Shown here: positions 34,436 to 41,793 of the stretch, one piece after another
How positions within the stretch are numbered: the stretch's first letter is position 1
Layout: every line of letters starts with the position of its first letter
Source of the DNA: JBBTXG01 sp038062375
GTDB taxonomy: Bacteria; Patescibacteriota; Minisyncoccia; Minisyncoccales; UBA10102
Reading direction: 5' to 3'
NCBI GenBank assembly: GCA_038062375.1
Contig: JBBTXG010000002.1
Span: 1-60,736, forward strand
DNA: 60,736 bases
The notes under the pieces: model-generated
The model's input: only the letters and a program-made list of their open reading frames with translations
The model's database searches: none
What the model was told of the DNA's origin: nothing
Program-made: the position numbers and the translations under genes

Positions 34436-36432
34436 AACTTAAGCGCCTCTATTCTCATGGGGAATACGAGGTGCACCTGTTCCTTGGGCGGCCTCGATGC
34501 ATTGGTATCATCCACCTCTCCAAGAGAAAAGAGAACTCGAAAGAAAAAGGTGTCTCGCATTCTCACAAAATGAATGCGAGGGATCGCGGCAATCGTTGCC
34601 ATATCAGTGGTCAGGCGCACCACCTTTTCTCGATCTCCCACTTCAAGCTGTCCTGCCGTATTTCCAAGTCCGGAGGAAGATGATACCAAAAATGAAACAG
34701 GGCCAGGTTCCATGCGTTCCACGTCTTTAAGTGAAAATACCTCCGGGAACTCTCCTCCATTTTTGCAGCTGTAAAAAAGTTGCTTTGGCAAGAACGCTTC
34801 CGGATGCAATGTAACGATGCCCGAGACAAAGGAAGAGGGAGATAAGTCCTGCAACTCAAACTCATAAGAAAGTTCTATCCAGTTGCCGTGAGAAGGAATC
34901 AACCATATCTTGGCAATGGTGCCCAGAGGGGTTTTGATCGTCCCTTTCACCTCGAGACCGCGGGGCTTCTCTGCAATCTCTGGCTCCACAAATTCCAAAT
35001 CTGTTATTTTTGGCTTTCCAAACATTTCAATGATCGTGTGTCCGGTATAAAAGTCAGCTCCCAAGTGAATATCTTCGTAATACCCGTGATGCAAGGTACC
35101 AACCAAGGGTTTCCGAGAAACCTTCTTGAATATCGCAGAATCAACTGCCAACCCCCTTCTCCTGTTCAGCACAATCTGAAGGGAGGCAGTCTCCACGGTT
35201 AAGAGATTTTGTTCGCGAGAAACTCTTGGGTTCGTTTTGGCGCTCTTGCCTATCAAGGTTCCTGAATTCTCTTTTTCTTTTGGGAGAAAGGGCTGCGCAA
35301 AAGAAAGCATTGCTCTAAGACTCTTTTGAAACTTTTGGAATTTCTGCTCTTCAATATGCGTTCGAAAATCACTTGACCACAAAAAACAGAGTTCTTTCCA
35401 TTTTTCTTTTTTTTCTTTGAGAGAAGCTCTCCACCTCTTTAACCCTTTCAAGATCCGGTAGCACGCACTATTTATTTGGAGGTTATCTCTTCCTGCGAGC
35501 GCCCATCGCGTAGGCGTATATTTTTCTTGCTTCTTCACAGGGATCGGCTGCCCGGGTGCATCCAATCGAAGCTCATGGAACGCGTGAGGACGTTTGGCAA
35601 GATGAAGTACTTGAGAAGGAAAAACAATCTCCACGCTTGAATCTTCCAAGAGCGCGGCAAACAACTTTCTGATTCTGTTCCACTCTCCTTCCGGATGAAC
35701 AACCCCTTCCGTATGATAGCGGCCTGGCCGATAATCGAAAATCTCCGCGTCATTGCCATAGAGGGGAAAAAATCGAGTCTGCTTTGCCTTATGGGTTGCC
35801 AGAGAATCCATATACTCATCAAGTTCCAACTCTCCATGAACGTATCGCTGGAATTTTTGAAATGCAATGGATTGGTTCCAGATCAAGGGGATCTTGGCGC
35901 CAACCTGATCTGTTGCATATTGAGGATGATACTGCCATTCTTTCTTCCATTCGGGATGTTCCTTGTGAGGATTCTCCCACTCCATCACAAGGGCCTTGAA
36001 TCCCGCCTCTTTGTATAATTGAACTAATCCTTGGGAATATGTTTGCTCATTGACATAGGCAACAGACGGACGCCTCGAAAGAAAGGATTGATATACTTCG
36101 TTTCCGAGCCGAAGATTCCATTGATTCACCTCTGCTGGCACCAAGGGTCCGATAATCTGGGCATAGCCTGATCCCACGAATTCACATTTCCCTTCTTTGA
36201 GCAACTCTTTGAGCTTGGAGACCCAGGAAGAATCAACCTTGTTGATTTGCTCTAATGTATATCCAGGAGCCTCAATTCCTAAGGGAACATTCAATTCTTC
36301 CACTACATGCAAAAGAGGCCAGTAGCATTTCTCAACAAGAACTGGCCATTCTTTTTCTGGAATCGAAGAATAGAGGATATTCAAATGGAAAACGGTATAA
36401 AGCTCAAGTCTTCCTTTTCTTACACCTCCCAT
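34432..36432 (-). CDS. Glycoside hydrolase family 57-like protein
   Basis: About 666 residues. It has the GH57 pattern: LYTVFHLNILYSSIP near the start (the usual His-containing strand), FVGSGYAQIIGPLVP, SVAYVNEQTYSQGLVQLYKEAGFKALVMEW with the probable Glu nucleophile in NEQ, and FPLYGNDAEIFDYRPGRY with a candidate acid/base Asp. The second half is a beta-rich domain as in 4-alpha-glucanotransferases. No signal peptide is evident, so it may act on a cytoplasmic glycan or set chain length (inference). The start ATG 36432 lies six bases after TATACT, suggesting a leaderless mRNA; an in-frame ATG at 36525 would add 31 residues. First gene of the 36-8 kb locus. Confidence 0.85.
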   Translation of the reverse strand: MGGVRKGRLELYTVFHLNILYSSIPEKEWPVLVEKCYWPLLHVVEELNVPLGIEAPGYTLEQINKVDSSWVSKLKELLKEGKCEFVGSGYAQIIGPLVPAEVNQWNLRLGNEVYQSFLSRRPSVAYVNEQTYSQGLVQLYKEAGFKALVMEWENPHKEHPEWKKEWQYHPQYATDQVGAKIPLIWNQSIAFQKFQRYVHGELELDEYMDSLATHKAKQTRFFPLYGNDAEIFDYRPGRYHTEGVVHPEGEWNRIRKLFAALLEDSSVEIVFPSQVLHLAKRPHAFHELRLDAPGQPIPVKKQEKYTPTRWALAGRDNLQINSACYRILKGLKRWRASLKEKKEKWKELCFLWSSDFRTHIEEQKFQKFQKSLRAMLSFAQPFLPKEKENSGTLIGKSAKTNPRVSREQNLLTVETASLQIVLNRRRGLAVDSAIFKKVSRKPLVGTLHHGYYEDIHLGADFYTGHTIIEMFGKPKITDLEFVEPEIAEKPRGLEVKGTIKTPLGTIAKIWLIPSHGNWIELSYEFELQDLSPSSFVSGIVTLHPEAFLPKQLFYSCKNGGEFPEVFSLKDVERMEPGPVSFLVSSSSGLGNTAGQLEVGDREKVVRLTTDMATIAAIPRIHFVRMRDTFFFRVLFSLGEVDDTNASRPPKEQVHLVFPMRIEALKL

Positions 36433-36438
36433 CTGCCT

Positions 36439-36467
36439 AGTATATCCAACCTGTCCCTCAAAATCAA
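36439..36467 (-). promoter_or_regulatory. Promoter of the GH57-like gene
   Basis: On the minus strand TTGATT (36462-36467), 17 bases, TATACT (36439-36444). The -10 box ends six bases before the ATG at 36432, so transcription would start at about the first base of the start codon. A 38-bp palindrome lies 65 bp upstream. Confidence 0.55.
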
Positions 36468-36531
36468 CTTGACAGAACTCACTTCCATATACTATTCTAT
36501 TTCCAGAAAGACCGATGGAACTCATCTTTTG

Positions 36532-36569
36532 TACTATACTATAGATGCTATAGCATTTATAGTATAGTA
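36532..36569. promoter_or_regulatory. 38-bp near-perfect palindrome, probable operator
   Basis: TACTATACTATA, G, then the self-complementary ATGCTATAGCAT, T, then TATAGTATAGTA. Only the single G/T pair breaks the symmetry. It contains TATAGT and TATACT boxes on both strands and lies between the divergent GH57-like and phosphotransferase genes. It could bind a dimeric or tetrameric regulator, or be two nested operators. The rest of 36570-36747 holds the phosphotransferase promoter and no gene. Confidence 0.75.
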
Positions 36570-36689
36570 AATTTCGATTACGCAAATCAGAATATCTTTT
36601 GGCCTACTGTTGAGTGGGCAATTCTAAAGAAGTTGGCTTTCGTGAAATGGTTAGTAGTTAGACGCTCAACATCTAACACCACAGAAGGG

Positions 36690-36717
36690 TTGACTGTCTT
36701 GACAATTCAAGTATGAT
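36690..36717 (+). promoter_or_regulatory. Promoter of the phosphotransferase gene
   Basis: TTGACT (36690-36695), 16 bases, TATGAT (36712-36717). The start would be near 36724 with a short leader carrying AGGGGGGG a few bases before the ATG at 36748. Confidence 0.6.
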
Positions 36718-36747
36718 TGGATGTAGTCATTAAAAATAGGGGGGGAA

Positions 36748-37551
36748 ATGCTAAAAGGTAAACTCATTGGATTTGGTACAAGGTCAGAAGTCTTTGAGTG
36801 GGGGGAAGACGACGCACTCAAACTTTCCCGTGAAGAAACTTATCCCCTCAAACAAGAATTTAGTAACACCGAAGCGGCTTATCGTGCTGGCCTGCCTGTG
36901 CCTGAGCCAAAAGAACTTCTACGCATAGAAGGAAGGGATGCGATTGTCTTTGAGCGCATCCACCACAAAACAACCCTATGGGCACAACTCACAGATGAGG
37001 TGCCGTGGATGTTTATCGAACGTGCTCGTGCGTTCGCAGAACTCCACGTAAGAATACATAACTCGCGTATGGATGGACTTCCGCGCCAAAGAGAGTTCCT
37101 TGGCGAGCACATCCAACGCGCTCTCATATCTCCAAGCCAGAAGGAAACCATACTCAGAGTTCTTAATAAGTTGCCTGAAGGGATGAGTCCTTGCCACTTT
37201 GATTTCCATCCGGACAACATCTTGGTTTGTCCAGATGACTACATCATCGTGGATTGGCCACTGGCAAACTGTGGAAATCCTCTTGCAGATGTGGCAAGGA
37301 CCATAGTTCTCATCCAGCAGGGGTCACTCTCGGCTTATAACTCCCGCCCGTGGATCGCAGACCAAGAATTTCGTGCGTGGTTTCTTCATTTCTACCTCAC
37401 CCGATACCTCGAACTCCGTCCAGGCTCACAGACAGAGCTTAAATGGTGGGAAGGAATAATTGCAGCTGCGCGTCTCGCTGAAAATATTCGCCATGAACAA
37501 AGCCTCCTTCTCCAAAGAGTAGAGGCTACAGTGGCACGAACAGACACATAG
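36748..37551 (+). CDS. APH-family phosphotransferase
   Basis: A 267-residue kinase of the aminoglycoside phosphotransferase/choline-kinase fold. Seen are FGTRSEVFEWGEDDALKLS (nucleotide loop and Lys), the catalytic loop CHFDFHPDNILV (H-x-D-x4-N) and IIVDWPLANCGNPLADVART, with the metal-binding Asp of DW. It is the only intact plus-strand gene in the window, has its own promoter, a poly-G Shine-Dalgarno and a strong terminator, and lies between two polysaccharide operons. That suggests later acquisition. The substrate could be a small alcohol, an amino sugar or an antibiotic; this cannot be told from sequence. Confidence 0.88.
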   Translation: MLKGKLIGFGTRSEVFEWGEDDALKLSREETYPLKQEFSNTEAAYRAGLPVPEPKELLRIEGRDAIVFERIHHKTTLWAQLTDEVPWMFIERARAFAELHVRIHNSRMDGLPRQREFLGEHIQRALISPSQKETILRVLNKLPEGMSPCHFDFHPDNILVCPDDYIIVDWPLANCGNPLADVARTIVLIQQGSLSAYNSRPWIADQEFRAWFLHFYLTRYLELRPGSQTELKWWEGIIAAARLAENIRHEQSLLLQRVEATVARTDT

Positions 37552-37562
37552 TGCATCAAAAT

Positions 37563-37606
37563 GCCACCAGATTTCCATGTATAAGGTTTTGGTGGCTTTT
37601 TCTTTT
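37563..37606 (+). terminator. Terminator of the phosphotransferase gene
   Basis: GCCACCA (37563-37569) pairs with TGGTGGC (37590-37596) and is followed by TTTTTCTTTT. It begins 12 bases past the stop codon. Confidence 0.85.
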
Positions 37607-37636
37607 GTCTCAAGCAAGTTGATGAGAAGAAAAACT

Positions 37637-37673
37637 ATATAAAAAGAAACTTTCCTGTTCGCTGTTAGGAAAG
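37637..37673 (-). terminator. Terminator of the unknown gene at 37735-38109
   Basis: On the minus strand CTTTCCT, a ten-base loop and AGGAAAG (37650-37673) are followed by TTTCTTTTT. It faces the plus-strand terminator, so the two convergent genes are separately ended. Confidence 0.7.
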
Positions 37674-37734
37674 CTTCATATTCGCAGACAAGAAAAACTT
37701 AACCCTGGGGAATGCGATGAGGAAAAACACTTTC

Positions 37735-38109
37735 TCAATAGAGCACCAAGTAAATCACCTGGCCGTTACGAGCCTCAAGATCGACAAGACGTTCGTGACC
37801 AGTGTAGTTTATCCTAGCTGCCAGAATAATTTCATCTCCATGTTCTGCCTGCGAAAGAACTTCAATGGGGAAACGACGCCCCCCAGGCACCCTCTCGAAA
37901 GGCTTCTCGGATTTTATCAAGTTCACATAGGCAGTGTACCGCCTTGTAGTATCGTGAGGCACAGGACCCGACGGTACTGACTGAAAGATTTCTGCAACTG
38001 CACCGGGATATCCAGGACCATAGGGTTCCAAGTAAGTGATCCCGGGTATCCCGAGATACAATGAAGACATCCCTACATAACTTATCTTTGGTTGTACACT
38101 CTGAACCAT
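37735..38109 (-). CDS. Unknown 124-residue protein
   Basis: I do not recognise this protein. It begins MVQSVQPKISYVGM; the N-terminal third is rich in Gly, Pro and Tyr (YLGIPGITYLEPYGPGYPG) and the rest has alternating charged and hydrophobic stretches with no membrane segment. The start at 38109 is chosen for the strong GGGGGGGAGA five bases upstream, like the poly-G ribosome site of the phosphotransferase gene. A hairpin (38127-38166) lies just upstream of the ribosome site. It has its own terminator. It belongs to the small interruption between two surface-glycan operons and may be foreign. Confidence 0.6.
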   Translation of the reverse strand: MVQSVQPKISYVGMSSLYLGIPGITYLEPYGPGYPGAVAEIFQSVPSGPVPHDTTRRYTAYVNLIKSEKPFERVPGGRRFPIEVLSQAEHGDEIILAARINYTGHERLVDLEARNGQVIYLVLY

Positions 38110-38126
38110 GATTCTCCCCCCCATTG

Positions 38127-38166
38127 CACTGGTTTTGAAATTTTAAGGGAGTTTCTCCCACCAGTG
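38127..38166 (-). promoter_or_regulatory. Hairpin in the leader of the unknown gene
   Basis: CACTGGT (38127-38133) pairs with ACCAGTG (38160-38166), enclosing a second stem GGGAG/CTCCC (38147-38159). It ends close to the ribosome binding site of the gene starting at 38109. It may be an operator or a leader structure. Confidence 0.45.
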
Positions 38167-38264
38167 TATGCTAAATATATTAATACATTACATTTACAAT
38201 TGGATCAATCACTCCAAGATTATGTGACTGTTCGTGCTGGGACGTACAAGTCGTGAGTTGTGCT

Positions 38265-38426
38265 TTGGAGGATCTTCTTATTCTTGCATATGCAAGAATA
38301 GAAAGATACAAAATTTTACGAAATTGCGCCCTCGACTGGCAACTTTTTGAGCGAGGCGATTTTCGTTTTGAGGAAGTTCAATTTCTCAAACCCAATGAAT
38401 TAGGCGTATTTCCTGCGCTATCGTAG
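38265..38426 (+). pseudogene. Possible gene remnant
   Basis: A 53-codon open frame from TTG 38265 (LEDLLILAYARIERYKIL, ending FLKPNELGVFPALS) has protein-like composition, but no start or ribosome site is visible. Just upstream, in another frame, LDQSLQDYVTVRAG also looks coding, so this may be a decayed gene. A 22-bp perfect palindrome (38279-38300) lies inside it. I do not recognise a family. Otherwise 38167-38460 holds nothing I can name. Confidence 0.25.
38279..38300. promoter_or_regulatory. 22-bp perfect palindrome
   Basis: TATTCTTGCAT / ATGCAAGAATA, a perfect dyad without a spacer, with weaker symmetry continuing outward (TCTTCT left, AGAAAGA right). No U-tract follows on either strand, so it is more like a protein-binding site than a terminator. 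It lies between the NeuB-like operon end and the unknown gene. Confidence 0.6.
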
Positions 38427-38460
38427 CATACTTGGATTGTCTCTATTTGATTTTTTTGCC

Positions 38461-39510
38461 TCAAGCGAGTTGATCAAAAGAGATCAAAGTATCTTCTTTG
38501 ATATCCACGATGGCGCGCTTCCCAATCACATCGGGAAGATAGCGGCTTTCCAGACCAGTGCCTGGATTCTTAAGCGTGAGCATGTCTCTTGTGATGATCG
38601 TGCCTTGAGGGATACGACTCACCGAAACAATCGATACATGGTACTTTCTTCTTGTAACCCACTCGGGCGCAAGAATCCTCCGCTCTCCCGATCCTAACGC
38701 CTTCTCAATGATCCGTGCTTCCTGCACAAGGCGCTTGAGCTCCTCGGGCTCCACGGAGAGCTTGTGATCAAAACCCATCATGTTGCGATCAAGGGTAATA
38801 TGGCGCTCAACCGCCTTTGCTCCCAAAGCAACTGCGGCTAAGGAAATAACAATGCCGACCTCGTGGCCTGAATAGCCAATCGGAACATCGGGATAGCGCT
38901 GCTGCAATGTTTGCATGATACGAAGGTTCGCAAGCTCTGGCTGCAGGGGATACGAAGAAATGCAATGAAAAACAAGCAAAGGTATGTTGTGGGCTTTGAT
39001 CGTCTTCACTGCCTGATCAATTTCATCAATGGTCGACATCCCTGTGGAAATGAGCATGGGTTTACCCTTTCTTGCAATGTGTTCAAGCAACGGCAAGTTC
39101 GTAAGAGAGTGGCTCGCGAGTTTAAAAGCAGGCACCCCAAGTTCATCGATAAAATCAGCGGAGTTGACATCAAAAGCAGTGCACATGAACATAATTCCTT
39201 TCTGGTCGCAATACATTTTCAGTTCACGATATTGCTCTTCTGAAAACTCAACATGTTCTCGGATCTTTCGATAGGTATTACCGAATTCGGGAAATCTGCT
39301 ATCAGGTGCGTCGAGCACTTCTTTGATCGCAAGGTTTGCGACATCCCGCTTTTGAAATTTTGCGCAATCTGCACCAGCTTCTTTTGCCGCATCAATGAGT
39401 TTCTTTGCAACCTCCATATCCCCATTGTGATTTAAGCCGATCTCCGCAATGACAAAGCAAGGGCTCTCGCCCCCAATGGTTTTATCTTGGATTTGAAATG
39501 TGTTGCTCAT
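38461..39510 (-). CDS. NeuB-family (sialic acid synthase-like) PEP-condensing enzyme
   Basis: A 349-residue protein with the NeuB TIM barrel (VIAEIGLNHNGDMEVAKKLIDAAKEAGADCAKFQ, LISTGMSTIDEI, FHCISSYPLQPELANL, PIGYSGHEVGI, ALGAKAVERHITLD, GFDHKLSVEP) and a C-terminal SAF/antifreeze-like domain (about 290-349). NeuB enzymes condense PEP with an aldose to give a 3-deoxy-2-ulosonic acid. No CMP-sugar synthetase (NeuA) is nearby; instead the gene ends an operon with a ThDP decarboxylase, ATP-grasp ligase and Fe-ADH, so the product may be processed differently. Start ATG 39510 is preferred over 39528, which overlaps the previous gene. Confidence 0.92.
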   Translation of the reverse strand: MSNTFQIQDKTIGGESPCFVIAEIGLNHNGDMEVAKKLIDAAKEAGADCAKFQKRDVANLAIKEVLDAPDSRFPEFGNTYRKIREHVEFSEEQYRELKMYCDQKGIMFMCTAFDVNSADFIDELGVPAFKLASHSLTNLPLLEHIARKGKPMLISTGMSTIDEIDQAVKTIKAHNIPLLVFHCISSYPLQPELANLRIMQTLQQRYPDVPIGYSGHEVGIVISLAAVALGAKAVERHITLDRNMMGFDHKLSVEPEELKRLVQEARIIEKALGSGERRILAPEWVTRRKYHVSIVSVSRIPQGTIITRDMLTLKNPGTGLESRYLPDVIGKRAIVDIKEDTLISFDQLA

Positions 39511-39517
39511 ACAGTTT

Positions 39518-40081
39518 TCAAGAGGCAAGTATTCCCATGAATCTTGTTTTTATTTCCTCGGGGGTATAAGGGATGATTTTCGTGCCCTCCAGTTGTTCTT
39601 TCTCAACCTTTGCTAAAAGAAAATGGGGTCCTTGTTTTTCGCGAATTTGTTCGAGCGCGGCCTGGAGTTCTTCTCTGCTCTGAACTCTCCATACGCTTGG
39701 ATATCCGCATGCCTTGGCAACTTCACTCAAGTCAATCTTTGCAGAAAGCGTCTCTTGTCCTCCGGTGGTGGCATAGATCTCGTTATCAAGAACCACATGC
39801 ACCAGGTTGGCAGGCTGCAAATACCCTACCATAGCAAGATTATCAAGATTCATCAAGACATTCCCATCGCCGTCAATCACCACGACACGCCGCTCTTTTC
39901 TCTCAAGCGCAATGCCCAATCCAATGGAAACGGTCTTGCCCATCGAAGCTAACATATAAAAATTGCGTGGAGCATCGCGCTTGAGATATCCTTCTCTGCT
40001 AATCCTTCCATTGGTAAATATAAAGACCGCCTTCTCATCCATCGCATCATATACAATAGTCAGAGCTTCATCTCGTCTCAT
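39518..40081 (-). CDS. ThDP-dependent 2-oxoacid decarboxylase, cofactor-binding subunit
   Basis: A 187-residue C-terminal half of a phosphonopyruvate/sulfopyruvate decarboxylase-type enzyme (ComE- or Ppd-like). The ThDP pyrophosphate motif is VVIDGDGNVLMNLDNLAMVGYLQPANLVHVVLDNEIYATTGGQ (GDG-x-N with later Asn). It overlaps the N-terminal-half gene by 14 bases, so both halves are made together. It would decarboxylate a 2-oxoacid to an aldehyde; whether that is phosphonopyruvate, sulfopyruvate or the ulosonic acid of the NeuB-like enzyme is open. Confidence 0.88.
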   Translation of the reverse strand: MRRDEALTIVYDAMDEKAVFIFTNGRISREGYLKRDAPRNFYMLASMGKTVSIGLGIALERKERRVVVIDGDGNVLMNLDNLAMVGYLQPANLVHVVLDNEIYATTGGQETLSAKIDLSEVAKACGYPSVWRVQSREELQAALEQIREKQGPHFLLAKVEKEQLEGTKIIPYTPEEIKTRFMGILAS

Positions 40082-40577
40082 CGAGGTATCCCCTCCGCAT
40101 AATCAAAGCAGCAGAGGTCTTCTCCTGCTCTCCTATGCGGAGGGCTTTTTCTATTTCTCCTTTATAATTCTCCCTCTCAATGAGAAAACCCGGCATCTGG
40201 ATAGCTTCGAGAAAGGGAAAGGTAATCTTGCCCCAGTCAAGATGCTGCACTTCGTCTTTTCCGTCGAATCCTCGCCAGGCAACCAAAAACAAGAATGGAA
40301 TTTTGTAGAGTACATTTAGTGTCATAATGGCATCGGCAGCGTTTCCAAGTCCTGAATTTTGAAAGACCATACACGGTTTCTTCCCTGCCAGATACGCTCC
40401 CACTCCCATTCCCACTGCCACATCTTCGCACGTCGCAGGGACATACGAAAGTCCCCGCTCTTGGATCAAACGAATCACTGCGCGCAAGACCGAATCTGGC
40501 ACTCCACAGAAAAAATTCGTTCCGCGCGACACCAGTTCGTCTATCAATTCTCCTGACGTAAGGATGTTGTTATTCAT
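40068..40577 (-). CDS. ThDP-dependent 2-oxoacid decarboxylase, PYR-domain subunit
   Basis: A 169-residue N-terminal half matching ComD or the first half of Ppd: FFCGVPDSVLRAVI, then PATCEDVAVGMGVGAYLAGKKPCMVFQNSGLGN, with the Glu of CED being the residue that activates ThDP. Splitting the enzyme in two subunits is as in sulfopyruvate decarboxylase, while bacterial phosphonopyruvate decarboxylases are usually one chain. It overlaps the ATP-grasp gene by eight bases and the other subunit by 14. Confidence 0.88.
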   Translation of the reverse strand: MNNNILTSGELIDELVSRGTNFFCGVPDSVLRAVIRLIQERGLSYVPATCEDVAVGMGVGAYLAGKKPCMVFQNSGLGNAADAIMTLNVLYKIPFLFLVAWRGFDGKDEVQHLDWGKITFPFLEAIQMPGFLIERENYKGEIEKALRIGEQEKTSAALIMRRGYLDETR

Positions 40578-41793
40578 GCTGCTCCATTTGTACTTTTATT
40601 TGTGCTACTGCCTGCTGCACGTATCTGCGAGCCTGCGATTGACTTTTTCCAGTCCCAATGACCACTGCTACCTTATGAATGTCGGTTGGGGTAGGAGGAA
40701 GAATGGGATCTCTTTTGAAGTTCGAGAGAAGCTGTACAAATTTTATCCCTGGCATGGTCGCCGCCCTCCGGATGCCTTTGATAGAGCGAATCTTCCCTGG
40801 CCGAGTAAATACATAACGTTCAATGGAGGGTTTCGAATGCTTGGGAAGTAAATCTTCTTCATTGACTCTATCGCCAACGCTCATCTGGATCAAGGGTTTT
40901 AAGATTTGAATGCCATTTTGGAGAGGTGTCTGCGCAGAACAAAAGAATCCTCCGCTCGTCCGGCAAGCCATTTCAAGTATCTTTGGCCCGTCACGAACGA
41001 TAATAATATCTCCTTTTGCAGCTCCAAAACGAATCTGGAGTGCTTCGATTGCCTGTTCAATAGCCAGTTTTACTCGAGCGAGTTCTTTGAAAGAAAGTTT
41101 CGTGGGCATGTCGCCGCCGTCTTCGACAAAACGAGGAAGATAGCGCTTCGTGTCTCCATAATTGCGATCAGAAAAAGCAGTATGATACACTTTTCCCTCC
41201 CAGACTACAGCCTCTGAACTCAAATCATGGCCTTGGAGATATTCTTCGATAAGCACGACTTTCTGGTGAGAAAACGAAAGAGCTTCTTGGTAGGCATGCG
41301 CCACCTCACGCACATTTGACACCAGGCTCACTCCCCTGGAAGCCGAATTGTCAATGGGCTTGCATACGCAAGGAAAACCAATCGACTGCGCTCTCTCTCG
41401 GGCTTGCTTGATTGTGTGTGCAGTCTCAAATTTCGGGCAGGGCACGTCCTGCGCCTTCAACCGTTCAATCCGCTGCAATTTATTCGTTGCTCGCTCTGCT
41501 ACTTTTGAATCAAGCCCCGGAAGTCCAAGACTCTTTGCAATGTGAGCTACCACAACCGGCATCTCCACTGCATGCGCCATCACTCCATGCACCTTATACT
41601 TCTTGCCGATCTGAATCATTGCTTGCGCGTCTTGAATATCCCCAGACAAACCAATATGAGCTTCTTTCAAACCTCGAGCATAAGGATTTCCATCTACTGC
41701 GAGAACACGGTATCCAAGACTCCGAGCAATGCGAATTGCAATCGTCTGGTCCGGACCTGCGCCAAGAAGCATGATTGTTTTTTGTCTTCTCAT
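40570..41793 (-). CDS. ATP-grasp ligase
   Basis: A 407-residue ATP-grasp enzyme of the carboxylate-amine ligase type. It starts with a Rossmann-like preATP-grasp domain (TIMLLGAGPDQTIAIRIARSLGYRVLAVDGNP), then NKLQRIERLKAQDVPCPKF, FPCVCKPIDNSASRGVSLV (ATP-binding Lys and Ser-rich loop), VLIEEYLQGHDLSSE and ILEMACRTSGG (Mg-binding Glu and Arg). Such enzymes join a carboxylate to an amine via an acyl phosphate. It is coupled to the Fe-ADH gene by an ATGA and to the decarboxylase. Substrates are unknown. Confidence 0.88.
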   Translation of the reverse strand: MRRQKTIMLLGAGPDQTIAIRIARSLGYRVLAVDGNPYARGLKEAHIGLSGDIQDAQAMIQIGKKYKVHGVMAHAVEMPVVVAHIAKSLGLPGLDSKVAERATNKLQRIERLKAQDVPCPKFETAHTIKQARERAQSIGFPCVCKPIDNSASRGVSLVSNVREVAHAYQEALSFSHQKVVLIEEYLQGHDLSSEAVVWEGKVYHTAFSDRNYGDTKRYLPRFVEDGGDMPTKLSFKELARVKLAIEQAIEALQIRFGAAKGDIIIVRDGPKILEMACRTSGGFFCSAQTPLQNGIQILKPLIQMSVGDRVNEEDLLPKHSKPSIERYVFTRPGKIRSIKGIRRAATMPGIKFVQLLSNFKRDPILPPTPTDIHKVAVVIGTGKSQSQARRYVQQAVAQIKVQMEQHE

